NCBI GenBank assembly: GCA_019239775.1
Contig: JAFAZN010000065.1
Coordinates: 1 to 40,932 of the forward strand
Length of the DNA: 40,932 nucleotides
Direction of reading: 5' to 3'
From: Chloroflexota bacterium
GTDB taxonomy: Bacteria; Chloroflexota; UBA6077; CF-72
Under the pieces are notes generated by a model. The model saw only the letters and a program-made list of their open reading frames with translations. It made no database searches and was not told where the DNA came from. This document shows positions 24,346-32,116 of the stretch, piece by piece. How positions within the stretch are numbered: the stretch's first letter is position 1; each line of letters begins with the position of its first letter. A program made the position numbers and the translations under genes.

Positions 24346-25232
24346 CCCTGCCGCGGGGCCTCCTGGTCATCACCCGCATTGTTGGCGCCTGCCTGGCCTA
24401 CCTTGCCGTGCTCGACCTGACCGTGCTGCTGGCGTACGGGGTTGGCCAGACCCTGGTACCCGACCCCGCGCGCGGCACTTTCGGACTGCTGGCCTTAGGT
24501 GTGGCCGAGGCGGCGGCACTCGGCGCCGTGCTCCTCATCTGGCGGCTAGTGGATCGTCAGCCTGTCGTCGCGCTCGGGCTAGATGGCTCGAACGCGCCGC
24601 GGCGACGGTGGCTTAAAGGCGCGCTCATCGCGACGCTGATGATGGGCTTTGTCGTGCTGGTCGGCTACACGCTGGTTGACGGCGCCACCTGGGACGTCAA
24701 TTCAGATGCGCTGCGCGCGGTGCTGGCGCTGGTTGGCGGGCTGGTCGGCTTCGCCATTCAGGGGCCTGCGGAGGAGCTACTGTTTCGGGGCTACATCCTC
24801 GAAAACGTACGCAAGCAGTGGGGCCTGCCGCATGCGCTGGTCGTCTCCAGCCTGACCTTCGGCCTGCTGCATGTCTCCAACCCGGCCTTTGGCGTGCTGC
24901 CGTTCATCAACCTGGTGCTTTTTGGCCTGGGTACCGCGCTCTATCGTGTCTACGTTGATGCCGACCAGCTGTGGGGCGTCTTCGCGCTGCACACGGTCTG
25001 GAACTGGCTACAACAGGTCGTCTTCGGGCTACCCAACAGCGGCATCGCCTCGGCGCCCGAGTACGCGTTGTTCAGCGTTTCGCCGAACGCCTCACTGCCA
25101 AGTCCATTCTGGGGTGGCGGCTTCGGACCCGAAGGTACGCTCGCGGCGAGCCTGGTATTGGTTGCGCTGATCTTTGCCGCGATCCGCGCCGAGGGTCCGG
25201 GCGGCTACGAAGTCGCGGCCAGGCGTGACTGA
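24318..25232 (+). CDS. CPBP family intramembrane metalloprotease (CAAX protease-like)
   Basis: Multi-pass membrane protein of the CPBP/Abi family. The three signature motifs are intact: EELLFRG (Glu152, Glu153, Arg157), FGLLHV (His185) and HTVWNW (His225, Asn229), so it should be an active glutamate-type intramembrane peptidase. About seven to eight hydrophobic segments are visible. Members process prenylated proteins in eukaryotes; in bacteria roles include bacteriocin self-immunity and signalling, none provable here. The start is uncertain: the first in-frame usable codon is GTG at 24318, inside the end of the DUF2461 pseudogene, giving 304 aa. It may be read from the same promoter as the pseudogene, downstream of the LexA-like box. 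Confidence 0.88.
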   Translation: MAGRSAARIALPRGLLVITRIVGACLAYLAVLDLTVLLAYGVGQTLVPDPARGTFGLLALGVAEAAALGAVLLIWRLVDRQPVVALGLDGSNAPRRRWLKGALIATLMMGFVVLVGYTLVDGATWDVNSDALRAVLALVGGLVGFAIQGPAEELLFRGYILENVRKQWGLPHALVVSSLTFGLLHVSNPAFGVLPFINLVLFGLGTALYRVYVDADQLWGVFALHTVWNWLQQVVFGLPNSGIASAPEYALFSVSPNASLPSPFWGGGFGPEGTLAASLVLVALIFAAIRAEGPGGYEVAARRD

Positions 25233-25564
25233 CTCGGGTGAAACTCCTCCGTGCGCAGCCGCGCAGCGATGCGGCGGGCGAAGAGCAAGCCATCGATTGC
25301 GCGCTGGTCCGACGACAGCATCTGGTGTGGCGCACAGGTCGAGAGGCGTACGCCCTCCGCGGTGACCACGCAGGAGCAGTTACGGCTCAGCGCCTGCAGG
25401 AGTTCCAAGGCTTCAGTCTGGCTGCCGTGCCAGAGCACGCTGGTTGGCATGAGAGGTGTCCCGGTTGTGTTCCGAACTCCAACTGCGAAGTAACCCGTCC
25501 GGCCAATTCGGGACGGGTCACTCAGTTGGGAAGACTGAAGGTACAAACGCAGCCTGCGTGCCAT
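25205..25564 (-). CDS. Small hypothetical protein (119 aa)
   Basis: No named family recognised. The ATG at 25564 gives a soluble protein with a basic N-terminus (ARRLRLYLQSSQLSDPS), a beta-like VGVRNTTGTPLMPTSVLWHG, then a helix TEALELLQALSRNCSCVVTA, and a C-terminal RAIDGLLFARRIAARLRTEEF. The first half looks like a small alpha/beta regulatory domain. The 3' end overlaps the end of the convergent CPBP gene by 28 nt. Composition argues for real coding, but no motif fixes a function. Confidence 0.55.
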   Translation of the reverse strand: MARRLRLYLQSSQLSDPSRIGRTGYFAVGVRNTTGTPLMPTSVLWHGSQTEALELLQALSRNCSCVVTAEGVRLSTCAPHQMLSSDQRAIDGLLFARRIAARLRTEEFHPSQSRLAATS

Positions 25565-25598
25565 CGCGGGGTGCTCGACATAGGCCGAAAATACTCAA

Positions 25599-25627
25599 TT
25601 AGCAGTGCACAATCAGTGTGGTATAGT
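25599..25627 (+). promoter_or_regulatory. Promoter of the polyamine operon
   Basis: TTAGCA (25599-25604), a 17-nt spacer and TATAGT (25622-25627) form a good housekeeping-type promoter. Transcription would start near 25634, leaving a leader of about 220 nt before the first gene. Confidence 0.6.
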
Positions 25628-25673
25628 GACGTGCTGTCGCTCCGAAAGGGCGGCGCGTACCAGCTTGTCGCAA

Positions 25674-25820
25674 CCGCCATTCGGCGGCCATAGACGCAAT
25701 CGAACACCATTTTCTGGGGTTGGCTACACGAGCCCAACCGTCACAAGCTCGGCAACGGGCATGTTGATGGGGCCACCTTGGGGTGGTGTTTTCTGTTGCC
25801 CTCTGTCGGGCCCGCGGCCC
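25674..25820 (+). promoter_or_regulatory. Structured leader with two terminator-like hairpins
   Basis: Hairpins in order: CCGCC/GGCGG (25674-25687, loop ATTC); GGTTGG/CCAACC (25718-25739); CCACC/GGTGG (25773-25786, loop TTGG) followed by TGTTTTCT; and GGGCC/GGCCC (25808-25820, loop CGC) followed by TTTATAT. The last two resemble intrinsic terminators placed before the decarboxylase start, suggesting attenuation of polyamine synthesis. I could not match it to a known riboswitch class. The 25565-25858 interval contains no gene. Confidence 0.5.
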
Positions 25821-25858
25821 TTTATATCTCACCCACCGCGTGTCGGGAGGTCTATGCG

Positions 25859-26347
25859 TTGCACACATCTTCGTCATTGTTTGAAGTGGGACACACCCCC
25901 AACGCGGTGTGGGCGTCAGCCGGCGCGGCCGAAGGCGACACCGAACTAAACGCCTTCGATAACGCCCTGCTTGCCGCCCAGGTGGGCAACCTCAATCTCA
26001 TCCGCGTTAGCAGCGTTTTGCCCCAGGACGCACTGCTCCTGGTCGAACCACCCAACATCACGCCTGGATCACTGGTGCCCACGGTGTACTCAGTCCAGGT
26101 TTCCGCTCGGCCCGGCGAGACCGTGGCCGCGGCGGTCGGCATCGGCGTGGGCGATGGCTCCCACGGGATGATTTACGAGTCGCATGGCACCTCGCGCCAC
26201 GAGGTAGAGGCGACCGTACGCAAGATGATCGACGAGGGCTTCGCCCGCCGCGGGCTGCGCCTGAAAGAGGTCATCGTTCGCTCGATCGAGCACAAGGTCG
26301 AACGGATTGGCTGCGCTGTCGCGGCCGTTGTCCTGTGGTGGAGGTGA
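25859..26347 (+). CDS. Pyruvoyl-dependent arginine decarboxylase
   Basis: Converts arginine to agmatine and CO2 with a self-generated pyruvoyl cofactor rather than pyridoxal phosphate. The self-cleavage site is the VSSVLP motif with Ser51-Ser52, matching the archaeal enzyme cleaved at its Ser52-Ser53. Other family segments are NAFDNALLAAQVGNLNLIRV, SVQVSARPGETVAAAVGIG and HEVEATVRKMIDEGF. The TTG at 25859 is chosen because GGGAGG (25845-25850) sits 8 nt upstream and yields 162 aa, the family size. The open frame reaches back to 25778 over the hairpin leader, and an ATG at 25854 is out of frame. It is first of four polyamine genes. Confidence 0.9.
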   Translation: MHTSSSLFEVGHTPNAVWASAGAAEGDTELNAFDNALLAAQVGNLNLIRVSSVLPQDALLLVEPPNITPGSLVPTVYSVQVSARPGETVAAAVGIGVGDGSHGMIYESHGTSRHEVEATVRKMIDEGFARRGLRLKEVIVRSIEHKVERIGCAVAAVVLWWR

Positions 26348-26351
26348 ACCC

Positions 26352-26786
26352 ATGAAAGCAATTGGTCGCCACATCATCCTTGAGATGTGGGGCTGCCAGA
26401 ACCTGGACTCGGCCGAGACGGCCGAAAGCGCGCTGCGCGACATGGTCCGGGCTCTCGACGTCAACCTGCTGGACCTCAAGGTCTACCCATTCAGCCCCGT
26501 GGGTATTACTGGCATGGCAATCGTCTCGGAAAGTCACCTGGTCATTCACACGTGGCCCGAATACGGCTATGCCGCGGTCGACGTGTTCACCTGTGGCGCA
26601 CCTCGCGATCCGCAGGACGCCATCGGCGTGCTCCGCCATTACTTTCAGCCCGAACGTATTGGCGTCATGGAGATCAACCGCGGCCAGGTCGAGTTGCCCG
26701 AGTACGATGCAGCACCCCCTCGACGCGACCACGGCCACTCAAAGTCGAGTTCGACCTCACATCGCGCACCGGCGTTTTCGGCGTAG
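26352..26786 (+). CDS. speD: S-adenosylmethionine decarboxylase (prokaryotic class)
   Basis: Provides decarboxylated AdoMet, the aminopropyl donor for spermidine. The self-processing site is Glu60-Ser61 (SESHLVIHTWPE), giving a pyruvoyl group at Ser61. His66 and Cys81 (VFTCG) match the catalytic pair of the Thermotoga enzyme. The domain ends near residue 118; the last 25 residues are a Pro/Ser/His-rich tail of unknown role. The ATG at 26352 is preceded by GGAGGTGA, which also contains the stop of the arginine decarboxylase, so the two are tightly coupled. Confidence 0.93.
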   Translation: MKAIGRHIILEMWGCQNLDSAETAESALRDMVRALDVNLLDLKVYPFSPVGITGMAIVSESHLVIHTWPEYGYAAVDVFTCGAPRDPQDAIGVLRHYFQPERIGVMEINRGQVELPEYDAAPPRRDHGHSKSSSTSHRAPAFSA

Positions 26787-26796
26787 CCACGCCGCG

Positions 26797-27729
26797 GTGG
26801 CCGACGAATGGTTCGCTGAGCCGCCCTATGGCGGAGTGCAGCAACGCTACCGCGTGCTGGAGCGGCTGTACTCCCAGACGACGCCCTGGCAAACCCTCGA
26901 GGTGCTCGACCTCGAAGGGCCCGGCCGGGCGCTGATTCTGGCCGGCACGCTGCAAACGAGCCTCAACGAAGAGTTCACCTACCACGAGCCGCTCGTTCAC
27001 GTCGCGCTGTTCGCGCATCCGAATCCGCATCGGGTTTTGATCATTGGCGGCGGCGATGGCGGCGCGTTACGCCACGTGCTGCTGCACCCGAGCATCGATC
27101 GCGCGCTCGAAGTCGAGATCGATCAGGCAGTGGTGGAGGCGTCGCTCCGGTTCCTACCCGAGATCAGCGGCGGGGCGTACTCGGATCAACGCGCCGAGTT
27201 GAAGATCGACGATGGCGCCCGATTTTTGGCCGAGACATCTGAACGCTTCGATGTGATTCTCGTTGATTCAACGGATCCGGTCGGACCGGCGGCTGCGCTG
27301 ATCTCGCCCGAATTCCTCCAGCACGCCCGTCACGCCCTCGCGCCGGGTGGGTTGATGGCGATGCAGAGTGGCTCACCGGTCTCGCAGCCGCGAGAGTTCC
27401 TGGCGACGGTCCGCGCGTTCAAAAACACGTTTCGCATCGTGAAGCCGTACCTGGGTTACGTGCCGATCTATCCGGCCATGCTGTGGAGCTGGGTGATTGG
27501 TTCGGAGGAGGTCGACCCCACCAGTTACGACGACGTGAGCGTGCGGAACCGCCTCGAGCAGTTGCGCGAGAGCCTACGCATCTACAGCCCTGCCGTCCAT
27601 CGCGCCGCTTTCGCGTTGCCGCGCTATGTACAGTCGTTACTTGAACTGACCGACCGTGACCTGGACAAACCTCCAACCGCCGCCGAGCTTCGCGCCGCCG
27701 GCCATCCCCTTCCTGGCGTCGTCGCCTGA
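26797..27729 (+). CDS. speE: Spermidine synthase (polyamine aminopropyltransferase)
   Basis: Transfers the aminopropyl group of decarboxylated AdoMet to putrescine. A Rossmann methyltransferase-like fold is clear: GGGDGGALRHVL (about residues 84-95), EVEIDQ with the acidic ribose-binding residue (about 105-110), and the catalytic aspartate region VDSTDPVGPA (Asp157, Asp160). N-terminal strands LEVLDLEGPGRALILAG and TYHEPLVHVAL are typical. The GTG at 26797 gives 310 aa and lies 10 nt after speD. The frame extends upstream through speD but without family similarity. Its 3' end overlaps the agmatinase start by 74 nt. Confidence 0.93.
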   Translation: MADEWFAEPPYGGVQQRYRVLERLYSQTTPWQTLEVLDLEGPGRALILAGTLQTSLNEEFTYHEPLVHVALFAHPNPHRVLIIGGGDGGALRHVLLHPSIDRALEVEIDQAVVEASLRFLPEISGGAYSDQRAELKIDDGARFLAETSERFDVILVDSTDPVGPAAALISPEFLQHARHALAPGGLMAMQSGSPVSQPREFLATVRAFKNTFRIVKPYLGYVPIYPAMLWSWVIGSEEVDPTSYDDVSVRNRLEQLRESLRIYSPAVHRAAFALPRYVQSLLELTDRDLDKPPTAAELRAAGHPLPGVVA

Positions 27730-28549
27730 GCCGGCTGCGGCGTCCCGCGCCGCGGCCGCGGTCTTCGGCGCACCGCTCGACCTGACCGAGAGCTTTCGAG
27801 ACGGCGCCCGCCATGGACCGGACGCGGTCCGTCAGATGTCCGAAAGCCTGGAGAGTTACAGCCCCATTCTCGACCGCGACCTGGCGGACCTCGCCGTCAT
27901 CGATCTCGGCAACCTCGAGCTCAACCACTTGAACATCGAGGCAGCGCTCGACACTATCAGCCAGGCCGCGGCGAAGGCGGCGGGGACGGCGAAGCTGGCG
28001 ATTATGCTCGGCGGCGAGCACACCGCCAGCCTTGGCGGCTTCCGAGGGATGAAGCGCGTGCATCCCGACGGGGTGATCATTCAGGCGGATGCCCACCTCG
28101 ATATGCGGCCAGACTATGAGGGCCAGCCATTTACGCATGCAACCTGGCTGCATCATGTCGGCGAGGAGTTCGGCTTTGACCGAATCCACCAGGTCGGTCT
28201 GAGGTCTGGGGATCGAGCAGAATGGCGGCTTGCGCGCGGCACCACCGCGTGGAGCAGCACCGAGCTGAGCTTGCCAACGTCCGTTCGCGAGCGGATCGAA
28301 AAACGCCCGGTCTACGTTTCCGTCGACATCGACGTGCTCGATCCCGCCCATGCGCCAGGCACAGGCTGCCCCGAGCCAGGTGGGATGACCTTCCGTGAGC
28401 TGGCGAGCTTCCTCTACAGCCTCGAGGGACTCAACGTCGTAGCGCTCGACGTAATGGAGGTCTCACCCAACGTGGACCCGGCCAACATTACCGCGGCGGC
28501 CGCCGCCAAACTCGTGCGGGAGGCGATCCTGCTGTTCGCCGCCGAGTAA
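27656..28549 (+). CDS. speB: Agmatinase (ureohydrolase family)
   Basis: Hydrolyses agmatine to putrescine and urea using a binuclear manganese centre. Metal ligands are all present: His122 (GGEHTASLGG), Asp145, His147 and Asp149 (QADAHLDMR), Asp224 and Asp226 (SVDIDVLDP), followed by the family APGTGCPEPGG. The GTG at 27656 overlaps speE by 74 nt, but N-terminal similarity (FLASSPEPAA to VFGAPLDLTESFRDGARHGP) begins soon after it, so this start or one a little downstream is right. Placement after the arginine decarboxylase supports agmatinase over arginase. The operon therefore makes spermidine from arginine. Confidence 0.9.
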   Translation: MTWTNLQPPPSFAPPAIPFLASSPEPAAASRAAAAVFGAPLDLTESFRDGARHGPDAVRQMSESLESYSPILDRDLADLAVIDLGNLELNHLNIEAALDTISQAAAKAAGTAKLAIMLGGEHTASLGGFRGMKRVHPDGVIIQADAHLDMRPDYEGQPFTHATWLHHVGEEFGFDRIHQVGLRSGDRAEWRLARGTTAWSSTELSLPTSVRERIEKRPVYVSVDIDVLDPAHAPGTGCPEPGGMTFRELASFLYSLEGLNVVALDVMEVSPNVDPANITAAAAAKLVREAILLFAAE

Positions 28550-28559
28550 CCCGGCCTAT

Positions 28560-30068
28560 CTATCCGCCATTCCCGTTAGTGGAGCCGCTGCCGATCTTCT
28601 GCACGATTGTCTCCAGCGCTTTGCCGAGCTGCGGATCGCGATCATTCTGGAGATCTTCGTCGGTCATATCCACCTGGACATCAGGCGTCACGCCAACGCC
28701 GTCCAGCTGGGCACCAGACGGTGAAACGAAGCGCTGCTCCGTCACCTGAAGAACGGACGAGTCAGGCAACGTGAGCTGGGTGGCCACGCCGACGTTGCCT
28801 GCCGTCTTGCTGCCGATAAGCGTGGCGATCTTGGCTTCTTGCAGCGCCGCGGCGAAGATCTCAGCGCCCGAGGCGGTGTCGTGATCAACCAGGACGACCA
28901 CGGCGGCGCCATTCAGGAGGTTGAGCGATTGCGTCTCGAGTGGCGTCTGGTGGCGTTGGCGATCGACCTGGTAGCCGATCACGGTGTGATCGGTATCCAC
29001 AAAACCGGCCGCCGAGGCGATGACCGCGTTCAGGGAACCGCCGGGGTTGCCGCGCAGGTCGACGACCCAGCCACGCAGTCCCCGTTGCCCGCCTTGCTGC
29101 AGGATGCCGAGCACGTTATCGGCAACCGATGCGTCAGTAAACTGACGGATCTTCAAGTAACCAATCGGCGTGTTGGGCACCTGTCGACCGATCACCTGGT
29201 CCACCTGGACCGTTGCGCGCTTCATCGTGAACTCCAGCGGCTGTGCGGAGTTCAAGCGCGTCACCTGGATGCGCACCGAGGTACCGGGCTGGCCTCGAAT
29301 GAGCGCGGCGACGTCGCCGACCGACTGGCCGCTGACGTCCTGGCTATCCACTGCAACGATGCGATCACCTCGCTTGAGCCCACTTGTGGAGGCCGGACTG
29401 TTCGGGAAAATCTCGGCGATGAGCGGCGGCTGATTATCCTGCGGCCGCGACATCAATACGCCGATGCCTGCGAAGCTCGTCTCGTGGCTGCGGGCCGCTT
29501 CATCGGGCGTCAGGAACGAGGTGTGGCCATCGTGGAGGCTGTCCGCCATGCTGCGCAGCACCAGCCAGTCGGCATGGTTCTGCTGCGCCCAATCCGACAT
29601 CTTCGCAACGACCGAGTCGTACGCGTCGCCGAACGACTGCCAGTCGCGATCTGCATTGCCAGAGCTCGCATCGACCAGGTCCAGCGGCATCGTCAGCAGC
29701 GGTAGCTGTGGCTGACTGCTCACGCCCTGGCGTAGGGCGTCATTGGCTGCTTTGATCAGTTGGGTATCGTCGACGGGGTCGACGTACGTATCCAGGATCT
29801 CGCGATAGGCAACGTACAGTTGACTCGACGACAGTCCGCTGCCGCGGAGTCGGGTGGGCGCCGCTGGGGCCGCAGCGGCCGTGCCTGATGGAGCAACCGC
29901 GCCTGGCGTTGCCGCGGGATTGGGGGTGCCTTGCTGACCGCGATCCGGCGGTGGCGTGACGATCCGGTTGCCGCCGGACGCACTGCCACCACTTCCAGGT
30001 GTGCACGCGACCAGGACCGAGAGTGACAGAAGCGCGGCGACGCGGGCGAGGCGTTGGTTGGCGTGCAC
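28560..30068 (-). CDS. S41 (C-terminal processing) peptidase, predicted lipoprotein
   Basis: Surface-anchored protease of the Ctp/tail-specific type. From GTG 30068 the protein has a lipobox ending LVAC with the lipidated Cys22, so it is probably attached to the membrane outer face. A Pro/Ala/Thr-rich linker follows (about 30-75), then a helical domain, a PDZ domain (about 198-285, including GIGVLMSRPQ and LKRGDRIVAVD) and the S41 core. The catalytic Ser400 (DTASGAEIF) and Lys421 (GSKTAGNVG) are intact. An open frame continues upstream to 30380 but without signal-peptide character. Product 502 aa. Convergent with the agmatinase gene, 10 nt apart. Confidence 0.92.
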   Translation of the reverse strand: MHANQRLARVAALLSLSVLVACTPGSGGSASGGNRIVTPPPDRGQQGTPNPAATPGAVAPSGTAAAAPAAPTRLRGSGLSSSQLYVAYREILDTYVDPVDDTQLIKAANDALRQGVSSQPQLPLLTMPLDLVDASSGNADRDWQSFGDAYDSVVAKMSDWAQQNHADWLVLRSMADSLHDGHTSFLTPDEAARSHETSFAGIGVLMSRPQDNQPPLIAEIFPNSPASTSGLKRGDRIVAVDSQDVSGQSVGDVAALIRGQPGTSVRIQVTRLNSAQPLEFTMKRATVQVDQVIGRQVPNTPIGYLKIRQFTDASVADNVLGILQQGGQRGLRGWVVDLRGNPGGSLNAVIASAAGFVDTDHTVIGYQVDRQRHQTPLETQSLNLLNGAAVVVLVDHDTASGAEIFAAALQEAKIATLIGSKTAGNVGVATQLTLPDSSVLQVTEQRFVSPSGAQLDGVGVTPDVQVDMTDEDLQNDRDPQLGKALETIVQKIGSGSTNGNGG

Positions 30069-30142
30069 AGAGGTACGAGCAGGCCTGGAAAAGGCGAAGA
30101 CCTGCGGCTCTGAATGATAACCCCGTTCTGCCTGGCTGGCGC

Positions 30143-30148
30143 TACCAT
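30143..30148 (+). promoter_or_regulatory. Putative -10 element (TACCAT), leaderless start
   Basis: TACCAT ends 7 nt before the GTG (30156) of the DUF711 gene, with no SD in the gap. It is in the divergent region shared with the S41 protease gene, whose start lies at 30068. Confidence 0.45.
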
Positions 30149-30155
30149 CTCGGCG

Positions 30156-31343
30156 GTGAAGATCAGGGCCGTCACACTCGGGCTCGACTTGCCCGCGCCC
30201 GAAGTTGATGACGCGCCCTTCGCTGCTGCCGGCCGCTTCCTGGCAGCCGCCCGGGATGCCTTCACGGGCGAAGGACTCGAGGTCCAGACAACGCGTGTGG
30301 CGGGCGCCGATCTCGGTCCGAACCTGCCCGATCCCTTTTCCGCATGGGCCGCCCGAACCGAGGCGGTCGCGAAAGCCCATGGGATCGAGTACATATCACT
30401 TGGGCGGCTGCGCGCCAGCTCGCATGGGGTTGTGGCCGAGCATGCCGCGCCGATACTGGCCGATAGCACCATCACCTTTCTCTCAGCAGATCTCGTAGAG
30501 GGTCGTTTGCCGTCGGTCGCGATGGCGGCTGCCTGCGCAAAAGCGGTGAAGCAGCTCGCGTCCAAGACGCCGCAGGGCTTCGGCAATCTGCGCTTCGCAG
30601 CCACCGCACATTGCCCGCCGAACATCCCGTTCTTGCCGGCCGCCTATCACGGCGGTGGTCCGCCCAAGTTCTCGGTTGCGGTCCAGGCCGCCGACGTCGT
30701 GGTGGATGCGTTCGATGGTTCCGGCGGCATGTCCGAGATCGAGGATCGTCTCGTGGCCGGACTCGAGGCGGCGTGCACCCCGCTGGAGCGCGTCGCCAAT
30801 AGCGTGGCGGCGGAACACGGCTACCCATTCGTGGGTATTGACCTGTCGCCCGCACCCTTCCCGGACGATGCGATCTCCATTGGGTCGGCGATCGAACGGG
30901 CGGGGGTGGATCGCTTCGGTGCCCCCGGCACGCTGTACCTTTCCGCACTGATTACGCGCGCGATTCGCCGCACGCGAGTACGGCGCTGCGGTTTCTCAGG
31001 GCTGATGTTGCCGCTGCTCGAGGACTCCGTACTCGCGCGCCGCGCGGCGGAATGTCCGCCAAGCTTGCATGAGCTGCTGCTGTACTCAGCGGTGTGCGGT
31101 ACTGGCCTGGACACGATTCCAGTGCCCGGCGACATTGCCGAGGCGGAGCTGGCCGGGATCTATCTCGATGTAGCCGCCCTGTCAGTCGCGCTCGATGGCA
31201 AACCACTTACCGTGCGCCTGATGCCCGTGCCCGGTGGCGCGGCGGGTGACCCGACTCGCTTCAGCTTCGACTATTTCGCCAACTCACGCGTTCTGCCCGC
31301 TGCAGGTGCAGGAGCGGCTGGCGTTCTGGGGCGTGGCCAGTGA
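30156..31343 (+). CDS. DUF711 (UPF0210) family protein
   Basis: Uncharacterised protein of about 395 aa from the GTG at 30156. The DUF711 family is known to have a fold related to pyruvate formate-lyase but no established activity. Recognisable segments are IRAVTLGLDLPAP at the N-terminus, TTRVAGADLGPNL, RFAATAHCPPNIPFLPAAYHG, VGIDLSPAPFPDDAISIGSA, GFSGLMLPLLEDSVLA and VCGTGLDTIPVPGDI. Two cysteines (in AHCPP and VCGTG) are conserved-looking and could matter catalytically; this is inference. No signal peptide. A small membrane protein gene follows with one base between stop and start. Confidence 0.85.
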   Translation: MKIRAVTLGLDLPAPEVDDAPFAAAGRFLAAARDAFTGEGLEVQTTRVAGADLGPNLPDPFSAWAARTEAVAKAHGIEYISLGRLRASSHGVVAEHAAPILADSTITFLSADLVEGRLPSVAMAAACAKAVKQLASKTPQGFGNLRFAATAHCPPNIPFLPAAYHGGGPPKFSVAVQAADVVVDAFDGSGGMSEIEDRLVAGLEAACTPLERVANSVAAEHGYPFVGIDLSPAPFPDDAISIGSAIERAGVDRFGAPGTLYLSALITRAIRRTRVRRCGFSGLMLPLLEDSVLARRAAECPPSLHELLLYSAVCGTGLDTIPVPGDIAEAELAGIYLDVAALSVALDGKPLTVRLMPVPGGAAGDPTRFSFDYFANSRVLPAAGAGAAGVLGRGQ

Positions 31344-31344
31344 G

Positions 31345-31671
31345 ATGAACAAGCTCCTCAGCCTGTTTTTGTGGGCCAGCCTCGCCGCACTGGGTGTCTA
31401 TGTAGCCCGGCGCAGGATCATCTTCGCGCTGAAGACGGGCGCGATCGTGTACGTGGTGCTCCTGTTCGGCCGCTTGCTGCTGTCGCTACTGACCGGCGGT
31501 GCCCAAAACGAGCCAGTCGGCGATCTCGTGATACCTGTCTTGGTCCTGATTGGACTGTGGTTTGTGCTCTCGAAGGTGAGCACCGCGTATGCCGAACGGC
31601 GGGACCGCGAAAAGCGTCTCAGGCGCGAGGCACTTACCCGCGCATCTGGAGCTGGTCGAGCAGCGCGTTGA
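31345..31671 (+). CDS. Small membrane protein (108 aa)
   Basis: The ATG at 31345 follows the DUF711 stop by 1 nt. Hydrophobic segments LSLFLWASLAALGVYV, GAIVYVVLLFGRLLLSLL and LVIPVLVLIGLWFVL suggest three membrane helices, followed by a basic Arg/Lys/Glu-rich C-terminal tail (YAERRDREKRLRREALT) that should lie in the cytoplasm. No family recognised. The 3' end overlaps by 38 nt with the minus-strand gene ending at 31634. Probably cotranscribed with DUF711. Confidence 0.65.
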   Translation: MNKLLSLFLWASLAALGVYVARRRIIFALKTGAIVYVVLLFGRLLLSLLTGGAQNEPVGDLVIPVLVLIGLWFVLSKVSTAYAERRDREKRLRREALTRASGAGRAAR

Positions 31672-32056
31672 TGTCGGCCAGGGTGTCGAGGAAGAGCGCC
31701 TGGCCGTCGCACACCGCCTCGGACTTGTGCCCGCGGTAGCCGTTGGCTAAGAGTTGGCAGGCGCGCGCCGAGCCGACAACCGCATTGTGGACGTCACGAT
31801 GGATGGCCGCGCACGAGCGCGGCGCCTCGAGCTCCTCCGCTGATCGGGCCAGGCGCATCAACTCCCAGCGGCTAACGGCCGCGGCATTCGCCAGCTCAAA
31901 ATTGTCCGACTCGATCTCGCGAAGCGACAACCAGTCCTCAAAGATGGTCTGCATTCGACTGGCGATCTGCTGGACTTCAGCACGATACGCGCGCTGGGCG
32001 CGCTGCTGTTCGATGCTGGTTGGTCGCAGTAATTGCAGGAACGTCGCGAGAGCCAA
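31634..32056 (-). CDS. Helical hypothetical protein (140 aa) downstream of a structured non-coding region
   Basis: No family recognised. The TTG at 32056 gives a mostly alpha-helical, cytosolic-looking protein: QRAYRAEVQQIASRMQTIFE, WLSLREIESDNFELANAAAV, ELMRLARSAEELEAPRSCAA, IHRDVHNAVVGSARACQLLA, then DTLADINALLDQL. No catalytic motif or membrane segment. GGGAG lies about 13 nt upstream and a TATGAT hexamer about 50 nt upstream, so it may have its own promoter in addition to any read-through from the non-coding transcript at 32459-32117. Its end overlaps the convergent membrane-protein gene by 38 nt. Confidence 0.6.
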   Translation of the reverse strand: MALATFLQLLRPTSIEQQRAQRAYRAEVQQIASRMQTIFEDWLSLREIESDNFELANAAAVSRWELMRLARSAEELEAPRSCAAIHRDVHNAVVGSARACQLLANGYRGHKSEAVCDGQALFLDTLADINALLDQLQMRG

Positions 32057-32116
32057 CGGTGGCCGAACTCCCTATTGGAGGTTTTGATCCAATCCAATAC
32101 TTATCATAACAACGCG

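Noticed and set aside
25778-25858. Upstream extension of the arginine decarboxylase frame
   Set aside because: It covers the terminator-like hairpins and the SD; the TTG at 25859 with GGGAGG 8 nt before gives the family's normal length.
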